Shown: positions 37,901 through 47,419 of the stretch, in pieces
Layout of the letters: each line of letters begins with the position of its first letter
Numbering within the stretch: position 1 is the stretch's first letter
Assembly (NCBI RefSeq): GCF_965638725.1
Contig: NC_134970.1
Coordinates: forward strand, 6,244,001 to 6,308,000
Origin: Aptenodytes patagonicus
Taxonomy: Eukaryota > Chordata > Aves > Sphenisciformes > Spheniscidae
Reading direction: 5' to 3'
Length of the DNA: 64,000 nt
Made by a program: the position numbers and the translations under genes
The notes under the pieces: generated by a model
Databases searched by the model: none
Seen by the model: only the letters and a program-made list of their open reading frames with translations
What the model was told of the DNA's origin: nothing

Positions 37901-40900
37901 TAAAGCATGAGACTGTCTGTGTATTTTACTGAATAACTGTTAAGATCAGGAATTGGAGTCACCCTTTCCTCACAATCTCCGTGTGCACCTTATGTGCACA
38001 AATGAACTTGAAGTGCTGCATCCACAGTATAACGGAGGTGGGAATTTAAATAGTGAATAACCAAGTTGCAAAGGTGTGTGCTCCAAAATCATGTGCTGTT
38101 CAGTGATGAGGTGTCATCAGAGAGAAATCTTTGCCCTGTGTGAGAGGAAGTCAATAGCCACAGCCAGAATAAAGCAATAGTACTGGCTGAACAGCACGAA
38201 TTGAATCTCCCGTGAGGATGAGCCCTGTGCTATTGCTTTGACTCCCAGCAGCGAGAGCTGTCTGGAGCTCTCTGTGGGATGGCTGTTCCCATATCCCCTT
38301 TGTTCATCTTCGTGTATTTTCAAACTTCAGTTGTCTTCAGTAACTAGTGGATTCCAGGGGGCTTTAGCTCCTTTTGCCTCTGGGGTGGCCCTCAACCAGT
38401 CCTCAGCATCACTTGAATATGCAGGTACCTCACTTCCAATTTTTGTCTTGCTCAAGTGCACATGTTACACAAACTAGTTAACAAATTAACATGCACCTTC
38501 TAGATTTTGATTATCTTGAAATCTACAGAAAGTAGACATGCCCTCTCCTGGCCAGTGGTGGAGGGAAATCATGGAGTTGAACACAGCCTGGAGGCTTTTG
38601 CTTGGTGGGTGTGGTAGGGGAGGCTGTGACCTCTGGGTATAGCTAGGGCTCTAGAAAAAAGTAAATAGATTGAGGCCTCCAAAAAAAAAAAAAAGAAACC
38701 CCAAAATGAGTGTGCTGAGCTTTCTAAGACAGGGGCTGCTGAAGCACTTGGAGAGCTGTGCTAGGGGAAAAGGAGAAGGGAAAAAGGTGGAGCTTTCCAG
38801 GAGCTTTTCCTCTTTGCTTTTCCCTGCCCCTAATCCAGCAGGAGACCGAGGTGCCACTGCAGCCTCTAGTGGCTAAAGGGACCACTACAGGCCCCTGAAA
38901 AATCCAGCAGGTAATTAATATGATGAGGCTGGCAACTGCACAACTGCCTTGCATGTAACAGCCAACGATGTAGAATGTGGCCCTGCTGATGGTGTGATAT
39001 GTGAGAATATCAGATGATTATTTTTTTGAGGGGGTGGGAAGTATTGGGGAGGAAAAAAAAATAGCGACACTGGGAGGGAGAAATTCAAAAGCTGGTTAAC
39101 ATTGTAGTATTTTCAAGAATTGCGCAGGTTTGAAGGAAAATATACCCAAGAGGGCAGATTTTTCAGAGCTGGACTTCTTGTGGGGTTGGGTGTTTTTGTT
39201 GGCTTTACTTCTAGTTGTAACAAATTTTGAACATTTAATACCTGATTCTCCTGAGTCAAAATACAATATAGTTGTGGTCTTTTAATCTGGAGCGAGGGCT
39301 TTCAAATCTCCTATAAGGAGATCCAAGATGAGTTTGCATTCTGAAAAACTTGTGGGGTGTTTAACGTTTTGAAATTTCATGAATAGCTGCTCGCAAGTCC
39401 CAGTGGATAAAGCAAATAAGAAATAAGTAAGAAATTATAAAACCTTAAATTTTTAACAGTTTTCTGTAGGGAATTTGACAAAAAAACAGGTTTGCCCCAA
39501 AAAGTTTTGCTTTCAGTAAAATCTCCATTTTATCAGATATCTCAGTAAACAAACAAACGCACAACTCTGGACAGCTTCAGAACATTGCAAGCAAAGCACG
39601 AACCTGGAAATTTGCAATAATGCAAAGTCCAAAACAGCTCATCAATCCTAGTGTAAGGCCAACCTTATTAAGCTTGATGATCTTGGATTTTTCTGGATTC
39701 AGAGCGTAAACTTGTTTGTAACGGACATACATAGTAGCCATACCTGTTAAGGAAGAAACCAAATGCAGTCAGATTTTCGGCTGACGAGTAGACTGCCCTT
39801 GTTTAACTGGGAAGATGCTGAGTGACAGAGGCAACTATTTAAAACACAAAAACTGTCTTATGGTACACTGAAATAGGAAAGCTGAGAATCTGGAAGCCAA
39901 AACTGAAAGAATATAATGGTAAACAAGTCAATTTACTAGATTTTTCTGATCTCTTTCATTTGAAAGACACACTAGGTTGTTTTTCCCCCTCTCCATAATT
40001 GCAGCACAAGTAAGGTGACTGCCTTGAATTTGCATTTCTATTTCTTTTACTAGTCTGTTGGGTTTTCTTGAACACATTTTTGGCCTTCTGGAATCTGCAA
40101 CTGTCATGCTGGCTTTGTGGATAACATCCCTGGCATACACTGTCCTCTGAATTGCTTAAGAGAATTAAGATTGATTGCTTAGAATTCAGTTTTTGACTGA
40201 GAATTATGGGCTAATGATCTGAATAAGGAAATTAAATTGTTTAAAACTGTGTGCATTCCAGAACTGCCCGCAGTTCGCCAAGGACAGCTTTCTATACTCA
40301 CCCAAGAAAGCCGAAATATTTAACATGATCCCAAATAAGCATCTTTCAGGTGGTATTGTCCCTGTATCACTGGAAGAGATAAATGGAGTGATACTTACCT
40401 ATCTATACTAAAAATACTTGCAACACAACTGTACTTATTTCAGCCTACAAAGGAACCATAAGAAACAGGTTTGTAAAGAAAAAAAACCCTTCCAGGTATT
40501 TTTCAATTAATTTTTCATTACTCAAACTCTACTGTGCTAGTTTTAGAGCTGTAGAAATAAGCATGGTAAAGACGTGCTATCCTTAGAATAAGGAATGAAC
40601 ATACTTGGTATAACTATTCCTTTTATATTGATCTTGAGTCCATAAAAGGTGAATAAAGAGTATTAAAACTGGAAAAATGGAGAACCTGGAAAACTGAAAG
40701 ACCAAAACTAAGGTCATATGTACAGCCTTGATGCAATGCAGTTGGGAATATAGATTATAGTACGGATTTACTGGTGCAACCAAACCTGGTGACAGCAAGA
40801 TGCTTTACTCTGAACAGAGAGTCGGAGATGCACCCCCGGCTTTCTTGTTCATCATCATTTTAAGGATACGTTCACAGAGCCACAGCTCAAAGGTTAGACT

Positions 40901-41219
40901 TCTGCACAAAATCAGACAGCTTTAAATAGAGTTACACACAAATAACTATAAACAGCTAGTAACTTTAGAACTGGAGCTAGGTAAGAACTGCTGTTTAAAG
41001 TTTGGAGTTGGGGAAAAATTCACAGGAGTGAGAGGCCAATTCAACACTACGGTACAGTTAACAGGGCAATTGTATGAACGTTACTGACCTGATGTAGGGC
41101 ACCAAAGGGTCGACGTGGTGTAGGACGATTGCAGTAATGTATGAAAACACAAAAGATGCAGCTGACCAAACAACCAAAGCCACAGGCAAGAAAGAGAGGC
41201 CTTGCTGAAACCACCACAT
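31845..41219 (-). CDS. DRAM2: DRAM2, DNA-damage regulated autophagy modulator 2 (7 coding exons, complete)
   Basis: On the minus strand the exons 41219-41089, 40369-40302, 39743-39604, 37075-36898, 33531-33449, 32462-32370 and 31952-31845 join to 801 nt, 266 codons plus stop, the length I recall for human DRAM2. The protein starts [12 protein letters not shown] and contains [55 protein letters not shown] and [20 protein letters not shown]. Six hydrophobic spans lie near residues 9-31, 53-71, 87-110, 118-140, 158-182 and 206-226, as in the Frag1/DRAM/Sfk1 family. Known role: lysosomal membrane protein promoting autophagy; human loss causes retinal dystrophy. The C-terminus keeps an acidic dileucine (EEQTLL). 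The first, noncoding exon lies about 6 kb upstream in a promoter shared with CEPT1. Confidence 0.95.
31953..32369 (-). other. DRAM2 intron before exon 7
   Basis: 417 nt; no repeat or other feature recognised. Confidence 0.7.
32370..32462 (-). CDS. DRAM2: DRAM2 coding exon 6
   Basis: 93 nt, phase 0 on both sides, acceptor CACAG|GGCTAC, donor TTTCAG|GTAAAA. It encodes transmembrane span 6 from [14 protein letters not shown] to [10 protein letters not shown]. Confidence 0.93.
32463..33448 (-). other. DRAM2 intron before exon 6
   Basis: 986 nt. Next to the acceptor on the minus strand is a homopolymeric T12C10 tract (32498-32477). Nothing else was recognised. Confidence 0.7.
32477..32498. repeat. 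G10A12 homopolymer pair (C10/T12 on the DRAM2 strand)
   Basis: Ten G followed by twelve A on the plus strand, i.e. T12C10 as read by DRAM2, starting 15 nt upstream of the exon 6 boundary. Confidence 0.9.
33449..33531 (-). CDS. DRAM2: DRAM2 coding exon 5
   Basis: 83 nt, acceptor TTTACAG|TGTTTG, donor GAAAAC|GTAAGT. It encodes the end of transmembrane span 5 and the lumenal loop [16 protein letters not shown]. Confidence 0.9.
33532..36897 (-). other. DRAM2 intron before exon 5, carrying a solo LTR
   Basis: About 3.4 kb. It contains the plus-strand solo LTR at 34160-34688; the remaining sequence shows nothing I recognise. Confidence 0.7.
34160..34688 (+). mobile_element. ERVL-type solo LTR with 5-bp target-site duplication
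   Basis: The 529-bp element starts TGTCCTGCTTTCGGCTGGGA and ends GGGTTAAACCACAACA (TGT...ACA termini). It is flanked by AGATG at 34155-34159 and AGATG at 34689-34693. A polyadenylation-like ATTAAA lies near 34556 and an ATT repeat near 34521. A 5-bp duplication is usual for ERVL-class insertions. It lies in a DRAM2 intron, antisense to the gene, with no internal retroviral genes left. Confidence 0.92.
36898..37075 (-). CDS. DRAM2: DRAM2 coding exon 4
   Basis: 178 nt, acceptor CCTAG|AAATGT. The donor AGCA|GTATCC was chosen because it alone keeps frame and residue-for-residue length with the human protein across the junction ([19 protein letters not shown]). It encodes transmembrane span 4, the loop [14 protein letters not shown] and part of span 5. 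Confidence 0.85.
37076..39603 (-). other. DRAM2 intron between exons 3 and 4
   Basis: About 2.5 kb with a poly-A run near 38681 on the plus strand. No repeat copy was recognised. Confidence 0.65.
39604..39743 (-). CDS. DRAM2: DRAM2 coding exon 3
   Basis: 140 nt, acceptor AACAG|GTATGG, donor TTCCAG|GTTCGT. It encodes [18 protein letters not shown] and the third transmembrane span ending IIANFQ. Confidence 0.92.
39744..40301 (-). other. DRAM2 intron between exons 2 and 3
   Basis: 558 nt; nothing recognised. Confidence 0.65.
40302..40369 (-). CDS. DRAM2: DRAM2 coding exon 2
   Basis: 68 nt between TTCCAG|TGATAC and TTCTTGG|GTGAGT. It encodes (S)[19 protein letters not shown], matching the human [20 protein letters not shown] region. 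Confidence 0.92.
40370..41088 (-). other. DRAM2 intron between exons 1 and 2 of the coding region
   Basis: 719 nt; nothing recognised. Confidence 0.65.
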
Positions 41220-41246
41220 CTCAGTGCTGACTTCTAACTCGGAACA
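41089..41246 (-). CDS. DRAM2: DRAM2 exon with start codon
   Basis: Coding part 41219-41089 (ATG at 41219-41217) gives [18 protein letters not shown] and on to ...VDPLVPYI plus two bases; the donor is ATCAG|GTCAGT. The upstream acceptor CACAG|TGTTCC puts the exon 5' end at 41246, leaving 27 nt of 5' UTR. The first transmembrane span is here. Confidence 0.92.
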
Positions 41247-42128
41247 CTGTGAGGAATCAAATACAAAGTTTTACTACGATTTCTCAGAGGTTTTGCTTTT
41301 CTCTTGAAGCAAGCTGCTTCAAGTACAGCAATTTGATATTGCTTTCAGTCCTGTCCTGCAAACCCAAAGTGAACATTTGACTTCACGGCACAGAAGCAAT
41401 CATAAATAAGCAGAAATAACATCTGGAAATGTTAATTCTGAAACTCTTAGAAGATCATGAGAAAAGAAATCAGTAGTGTCACTTTACTATGTCTCAGCAT
41501 TTGTTGCTGCCAGAATAAGGTTGAATAGGTCACTGTGAATAACTGACTGTATTTTCTTCTTACCCTTGTGTCATAACACCATGTTAGAATTAGTGAGGCT
41601 GACAGGGAACATGTCCCAGTAGTGACAGTTTAACTGATAGTGGCTGTTGTGGAGCCTCTGACTTCCATTAACAATCAACTGGGCAGACGTGGAGAAAATG
41701 ACCTAAAATCACTTTAATATCTGCACTCATTTACTACCTGTCATGCTGTGTGACTCAAAATCTGTTATAAGCATCACTTAAATAAGCTCATGGATATCTG
41801 TGAGCAAGAGCTGAGTGCTACCAGCCATAACCTTCCAACTCAAGGGCTGCTTTCTCCTGGTGGCAGTACGGCAGCTACCATGTTTTTACAGGTGGGAGGG
41901 AAAGGTCCATTTACGGCGGAGTGAAATGGCTAACTCTGCGCTCATGCTACCCGGTTCCTTAAGTCCCAGCCTGACAGCAAATCTGTGCCTCTACCTCCAG
42001 CTCTTGAAGAGCAATAACCTGTCACCCTGGTGAGCTCACGCAAAAAGAACCGTGACTCCTCTCTACTCTTGCTGCTAGAGGGAAGTAATTTTCTGTCGGC
42101 TTCAAATACAAAGTTAAGCAGAGCTGAT

Positions 42129-42515
42129 TTCAGAATCCCAGAATGGCGAGGTGGGAGGGGACCTCTGTAGGTCATCTTGTCCAACCCCCTGCCCAAGCAG
42201 GGCCACCCAGAGCCAGCTGTGCAGGACGGCTTTTGAATATCTCCCAAGGATGGGGATACTACCACCTCTCTAGGCAACCTGTGCCAGTGCTCAGTCACCC
42301 TCACAGTGAAAAAGTGCTTTCTTATGTTCAGACAGAGCCTCCTGTGTATCAGTGTGTGCCCACTGCCTCTGGTGCTGGGCACCACTGAAAAGAACCTGGC
42401 TCCGTTCTCTTTGCACTCTCCCTTCAGGTAGGGAGACGAGATCCTACCTGAGCCTCCCACATTGGTGAGATCCCACCTGAGCCTTCTCTCCTCTAGGCTA
42501 TACTTGTCTCTGTGT
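42129..42515 (-). mobile_element. CR1 LINE fragment, antisense
   Basis: Begins with the reverse-complement CR1 tail (CAGAATCCCAGAATGGCGAG, GGTCATCTTGTCCAACCCCC) and runs through GGCAACCTGTGCCAGTGCTC and CTCACAGTGAAAAAGTGCTT. It lies in the DRAM2 5' intron, in the same orientation as the gene. The inner boundary is approximate. Confidence 0.9.
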
Positions 42516-43686
42516 TTTATGCCATTTTACTGATGGCATTCCCTTACATTTACACTGGTGAGGAGAGTACAGAAAGTGTTTAAGCATAGTTGAAACCGGA
42601 GACTGTATAATAAAGAATACAGATCCAAGGGCATCCAGGCAAAGATCAAACAGTATGTGAGAAAAGCAAAATAATATTGAGACAAAATAGGAAGGAGTGC
42701 AGCCCTGAGAGGTTGTAGGAGGTGGGCATTGCCTAGAGTGTGAGAGACTGGAAGAAAGGAGAAAGAGAAAAGGAAGAAAGAGATAGGAAGCACCAAGACT
42801 AGAAAGTCTCATGGGAGGAAAAAAGAAGTTGAAACAAAAGTGGGTGAATCTTGCAATAGATCAGAGCTGATCAACTCCTTTCCGTCTCACTTAGGAGACC
42901 TCAGCGCTCTTCTGACGTGGACTTACTGCACATAGCAGGTATTCGGTCACAGGCAGACCTTTGTCATATCTTTTTGCTGACCTTTGCCAGCACACATGTC
43001 TAGGAGAGCTTGCGGAAAGCCAGGCTGATAGATTCATCACATAATGCATAACAACGCATAATGAGAATTGCTCATTTACCAGAAACTGGTGACTTGTGTT
43101 TGTGCTGCTTTTAAGCCTAGAATATTAGTGTTTCAGATGAGAACAAATGAGCTCTGGCATTCTCCTGGGAGGTTAACAAAAGCCAACTCCAACTGATGAC
43201 CCTTGAAAAGAATGTACAATTACATCCTCGCAGAATTAAAGGTTCAGCTGCTTGTAAGGAATATGTCAGGTAGCAGATGGAGGTGTCTAACAGGAAATGT
43301 AGCGAATAAGAATAGAGTGCTAGAATTAAAGTTGCTTGCTTTCTTACCCTTAAGCTTTCATTTTTAAGCTAAGTATAACATTTACCCTCTAATGTTGACA
43401 TTCATTTTAAGACTGTAATGCAGTAAAACCAGTAATGAACATAACTCCACAATCCCATCTCTTGTAGGAGTAAATTGGGAATTTGCAAGAGAAATGCATA
43501 TTTGCATGGCATTCTCTGTTACAGATGTTACTTGCCTGGGCATGTAATTCAAAACTTCAAGCAGTCAGTCTGATGCTTAGATTTTACTTTTCCTTTAGCA
43601 TTTAAATGACAATAGTGCCTTAGCTTTATTTCTGAGCTAATAGATTTTTGTCTGAAAACAAACAAACAAAACAATATGCCACATAC

Positions 43687-43776
43687 CTGAGAACAAGGGC
43701 ATCAAAAGAAATGTCACCTCAAGGGGAATCCAAAGTCATCCTTCTGGTGAAGTTCCACATTCGCTTCATTTTTTTT
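43687..43776 (-). other. Candidate additional DRAM2 5' UTR exon
   Basis: On the minus strand a pyrimidine-containing stretch ends GATTTAG and 90 nt later a consensus donor CTCAG|GTATGT occurs. Mammalian DRAM2 has several alternative 5' UTR exons. There is no coding support, so this is only a splice-signal guess. Confidence 0.2.
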
Positions 43777-43891
43777 CTAAATCTTTGAGATATAAAGGAA
43801 AATAATCAAGATGTGAGGTACTTCTATACCTCTTACTCTATATTATTTATTCTCCTTCTTAGCATCTTCTATTAGTCATTGCTGCTGACTG

Positions 43892-43948
43892 AACATTGGA
43901 TTAGATGGACTGTTGGCCTGACACAATATGTTTTTCCTATGTTCCAAG
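43892..43948 (+). mobile_element. Old CR1 3' end
   Basis: GGATTAGATGGACTGTTGGC followed by CTGACACAATATG resembles the 3' end of ancient sauropsid CR1 copies (GATGGACCTTTGGTCTGACC type). Only the terminal portion is recognisable. Confidence 0.6.
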
Positions 43949-46589
43949 TGGTTTAAGGAGTGAAGCTTGTGTATGGTGGGATGGTAGAAATACAGAAAAA
44001 CAGGTGTTGTTTAAGACTTTTTGGTTTATAGGACTTGTCTATGCAAAGATTTAACTTGAAGTGAGAAGCTTTCAAAAAAAAAAAAAGAATGCAACTTTTA
44101 ATGCCATTAAAACCAGTGCCTACGATCACTGCTTTCACATAAGGAAGAGGACAGAACATGGAGTCTTCCCGTTTCATTGTGGATGGGCATCCCAATGTGA
44201 TGCTGGTGCCGCGCTAAATATGTGGCAGGATAGGTGCTGAAGCAACCTGAATTTAATCAGACATCCCACAACTCCTGTCTGCTCTTCACATGAGCAGCTG
44301 CCACTGGAGAAGTTGTCAGAGGAGATACTGTGCTGCGTTCCTCTTAGCTGGCGATATTCATAAGCTTGCACAGATGCCTGCAATGTTCGGGTGCTGGTCA
44401 GACGCAGCTTTGGGGTGCCCCTGCCATGTGGGCGCAGCGGGACTGAAGCTACGCGGGGGTAAGGCTCACAGACAACGCAGGTTCTCCACCCGTTGGGAGC
44501 ATTTGCGTCCGTATGCAGATTAATTTACCTGGAGTAAGGCGAGGTTAGTAAAGCAGAACAGCTATTCCAAATTTCCCCCCCTGGATACTGCTCTTATTAC
44601 ATAATAAACGTGTCCACGCAGGCAGCTCAACAAGCAATGTCTGCTCCAGAGCAAGCCCTGCTGCAGAGAAGCCCTCAGTCAGTCCAGACTGGGCATCCCT
44701 GCAACCTGTGCTGTCACTTAGCCCAGAGCTAAGGCCCGGGCACAACTTATGATCGTTTTCATGTGGTCAGGTGTAAAAAGCAGTGCGGTAGCTTCAGTTG
44801 CAACCTGAGAGCTCTGGTGAGGCGTGACTTCTTACTGTGAATGTAGCTGCAGGCTGGTACGTCCCAACAGCACGGGGATGAGAGCTGGTTTGGGCTCTGT
44901 CAGAAAACTGCAGCTCTGGTCCTCTTACTTTCACAGACCTAAACCCCTGACAAACTCTCCTTATGCTTAAAACCATTTTGTAAATTTTTTCCCCACTAAA
45001 TTCTCTTTCTTAACTCTGTCAAGATCTCCTCATAATTCTTATCGTCTCCCTTCGTCTTCCTTCCTGTTTAATTTTTTTCCAGTGAAATCAAGTCCTTTTT
45101 CATGCTATTATGGAGACAGACTGTATATACCAAACACAGGCTTTGTTCCGTGCAAAGCGCTGTGTATATTTATGGCACCGTCTACTCGAGGCCGTCCAAA
45201 CCTCGCACTGCTGCAGACGCACGCTGCCAACTCACAGGGCTCTGAACGTGGAGCATCTGGGCAAGCACAGGCTTATAACGAGGCACCTCAAATCACTGGG
45301 AGGCAGGATGGAATTGCCTCGCAATTTGCCAGCTGGAAGCTCCTGAAATAAATTATTATTAACACCTCATCCTGTCCTGTTGTGTGGAAGAAAACACACG
45401 CAACCTCCTTGCTTTTTCACAAGGTCCTTTGCCAGCTGATTACATAATGGCAATGGCTAGCCTCTCTTTTCAACATAACTATGATTTTCTTAAACATTTA
45501 TCCTGATCTGTAGGCACTTCCGTGTCCTAAGGGGGTTTTTAAGCCCCAGATTGAGTATCACAGATCTTTTCTGCGATAGACATTATCAAATCATCATCAA
45601 GAGCAAGTCAAGGAAGTACTTCAAAAGCAAAGGAGATTTTAACCATCTCTGAGGTTTTTCTTTAAATGCAGGAAGTGTGCAGCAGCATTCTGCACATGCT
45701 TGAGCATGCGGAATAGAAACTAGAAATGGAAATGAAAGGTGGCCAAGACCATTAACGGCAGAAAGTTAACATTACCTAGAATGATAATGCTGAGAAGATG
45801 GTAAAAAGTACGTGTGCAAAAGGGAAATTTCTAAATTAATGCTGATACCCTGATTGTCAACCTGCCTCTTCCCTGCTCTCTCAGCAAGACAGGCAGAGAT
45901 AAAGCTGTACTAAGGGATACTCCTTTTTCTCTCCAGCAAAATACTCCAACAGACACTGTGTTGAAGGAAGAAAGACAAAGCAATTTGCCGTGTGCATTCC
46001 TAAGTAAACACAAAGGTTGGATGGGGATGAGTCAGAAAGGACTGAACATGTTCATTTGCGCAATTTATTGTCAGGGTCAAACTGATAACAACGGTTAAAG
46101 GTTGCTAATCCTCAAAGGACTGTAAGTAAGAAAGTAGGAAATGTGTCACCTTTGTTGTTTCCACTGCAGGGTAATGATGGATGACTCATTTTGAGTGTTT
46201 TCTCGGTACAGACCCCAAAAAGGTTGCTATTCAATCTTTTAGCTATGGGGGTCAGCGAGAGAGGGTTGAGGCGAGGATCTTTATGCCCTCACTAAGCCCC
46301 TGTTACCCAGCTGGGGAAGCAGCAGAATGGCACAGCACCAAACGAAACAGAGCCAGGCACAAGATACTGTGACATAAAGATGTACCAATGCCTGTTTTAG
46401 AAATGTGGCATACCACGATACCGGCCTGTCGCTACAGCTGACTGAGGAGCTCAGTGTCCAGGATGAACGCATGCTACCTGTCAGTCCAACCTGTCTAACC
46501 AGAGAAAAGCAGCTAAAAATACGCGAGTACTTGAAGCAGAGCATGGGAGACAGCTTCCCACGTTACGGCTGGGGAATTGATGCTACCGC

Positions 46590-47240
46590 AAGGTCACGGA
46601 GAGGGACTGGAGGCGCCCGGTGTGTGGGGGACAGCTCAGGGTGGTCAGAGAGAGGGGAAAAGGGACCAGGATGGAGGGAAGGTTTAGGAGAGCAGCTGGG
46701 CAGGAAGGAAGGGGAGATGGAGGGAGGGAAATGGGGACCCCTGGGGGGTAAGGGGCCTGGGCGCAGGGAGGTGAGAGGACAGAGGGGTTCGATGGGGTCC
46801 CTGAGGCGGGGGGGGTCACTGGGAGCGACGAGGGGCCACGGGGGATGGTGGTCGGGGTGACTGGAGGAGCAGGGAGAGTGATGGGGGTCACTAGGGCTGA
46901 CAGGGGGGCACGAGGGGGGGGGTGACCGGCGTGGCGGGGGATTTGTTAGGGCAGGGAGGGGGAACACCTGAGGTAACTGGGGGTCTCTAAGGGCGTTGGG
47001 GGCTCCCAGGGCGGCCGGCGGGTCGTTAGGCGCGGCAGGGGGTCAGCGGTGAGGGCGGTCAGGGTTGACAGGGCGTCAGGAAGGAGGAGGCCGGGGATGA
47101 CACCGAGAAGGACGCGGGACACCGGAGGGTCACTGAGGGGGTGACGGGGAGGCGAAGGGAGGCCGGAGGGTGGCTGAGGGGAGAACCGGAGAGGCCACGG
47201 GAGGGGCGGACGGCGGGGGGGAGGCTGTGCACGGTGAGTC
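46590..47240 (+). repeat. G-rich degenerate tandem-like tract
   Basis: Very G-rich plus strand with recurring GGGGTCACTGGG, GGGGTGAC and GGGTCAC-type words and many G-runs of three or more. It looks like a decayed minisatellite at the edge of the DRAM2/CEPT1 CpG island. No exact unit length could be fixed by eye. Confidence 0.5.
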
Positions 47241-47264
47241 CCCTCCCGCCCCCCCCTCATTTAC

Positions 47265-47300
47265 CTCAGCCGCTCCCGCGCCGTCCCCGCGGCGGCCTCG
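47265..47300 (-). other. DRAM2: Proposed DRAM2 noncoding first exon (3' boundary only)
   Basis: Reading the minus strand, GGCTGAG|GTAAATGAG is a near-perfect donor inside the CpG island, pointing toward the DRAM2 start-codon exon. The 5' end of the exon is not determinable here; 47300 is a placeholder. Confidence 0.5.
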
Positions 47301-47369
47301 TCCCGCCCCGCCCCGCCCCGCCCCGCCCCGCCCCCGGCGCCCGCCGCTGCCGCCGCCCACCTCCTTTCC

Positions 47370-47419
47370 GGCCGTCGCAAAAGCGGCGTAAAAGCGTCGC
47401 CCGGTGCGGGAAGACTGAG
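47370..47419 (+). other. CEPT1: Proposed CEPT1 noncoding first exon (3' boundary only)
   Basis: AGACTGAG|GTAAATGCC is a near-perfect plus-strand donor in the CpG island. It could splice to the acceptor at 49126 that precedes the CEPT1 start codon. The 5' end is not determined. Confidence 0.5.

Larger units (their letters stand above)
41247..47264 (-). other. DRAM2 5' intronic region
   Basis: About 6 kb between the start-codon exon and the proposed noncoding first exon. It contains an antisense CR1 (42129-42515), an old CR1 3' end (43892-43948), a candidate extra 5' UTR exon (43687-43776) and a G-rich degenerate tract (46590-47240). Confidence 0.6.
47265..47419. promoter_or_regulatory. Bidirectional DRAM2/CEPT1 promoter core with GC-box array
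   Basis: Two divergent donor sites (minus at 47265, plus at 47419) enclose about 155 bp. The block contains six tandem CCCCG units at 47301-47335 (potential Sp/KLF sites), an ETS-like TTTCCGG near 47367 and no TATA box. Human DRAM2 and CEPT1 are also head to head with nearly overlapping 5' ends, as I recall. The surrounding CpG-rich island runs from roughly 46.6 to 47.9 kb. Confidence 0.7.

Noticed and set aside
41942-42460. 172-codon minus-strand open frame
   Set aside because: Largely the CR1 3' region read in its sense direction, not a host gene.
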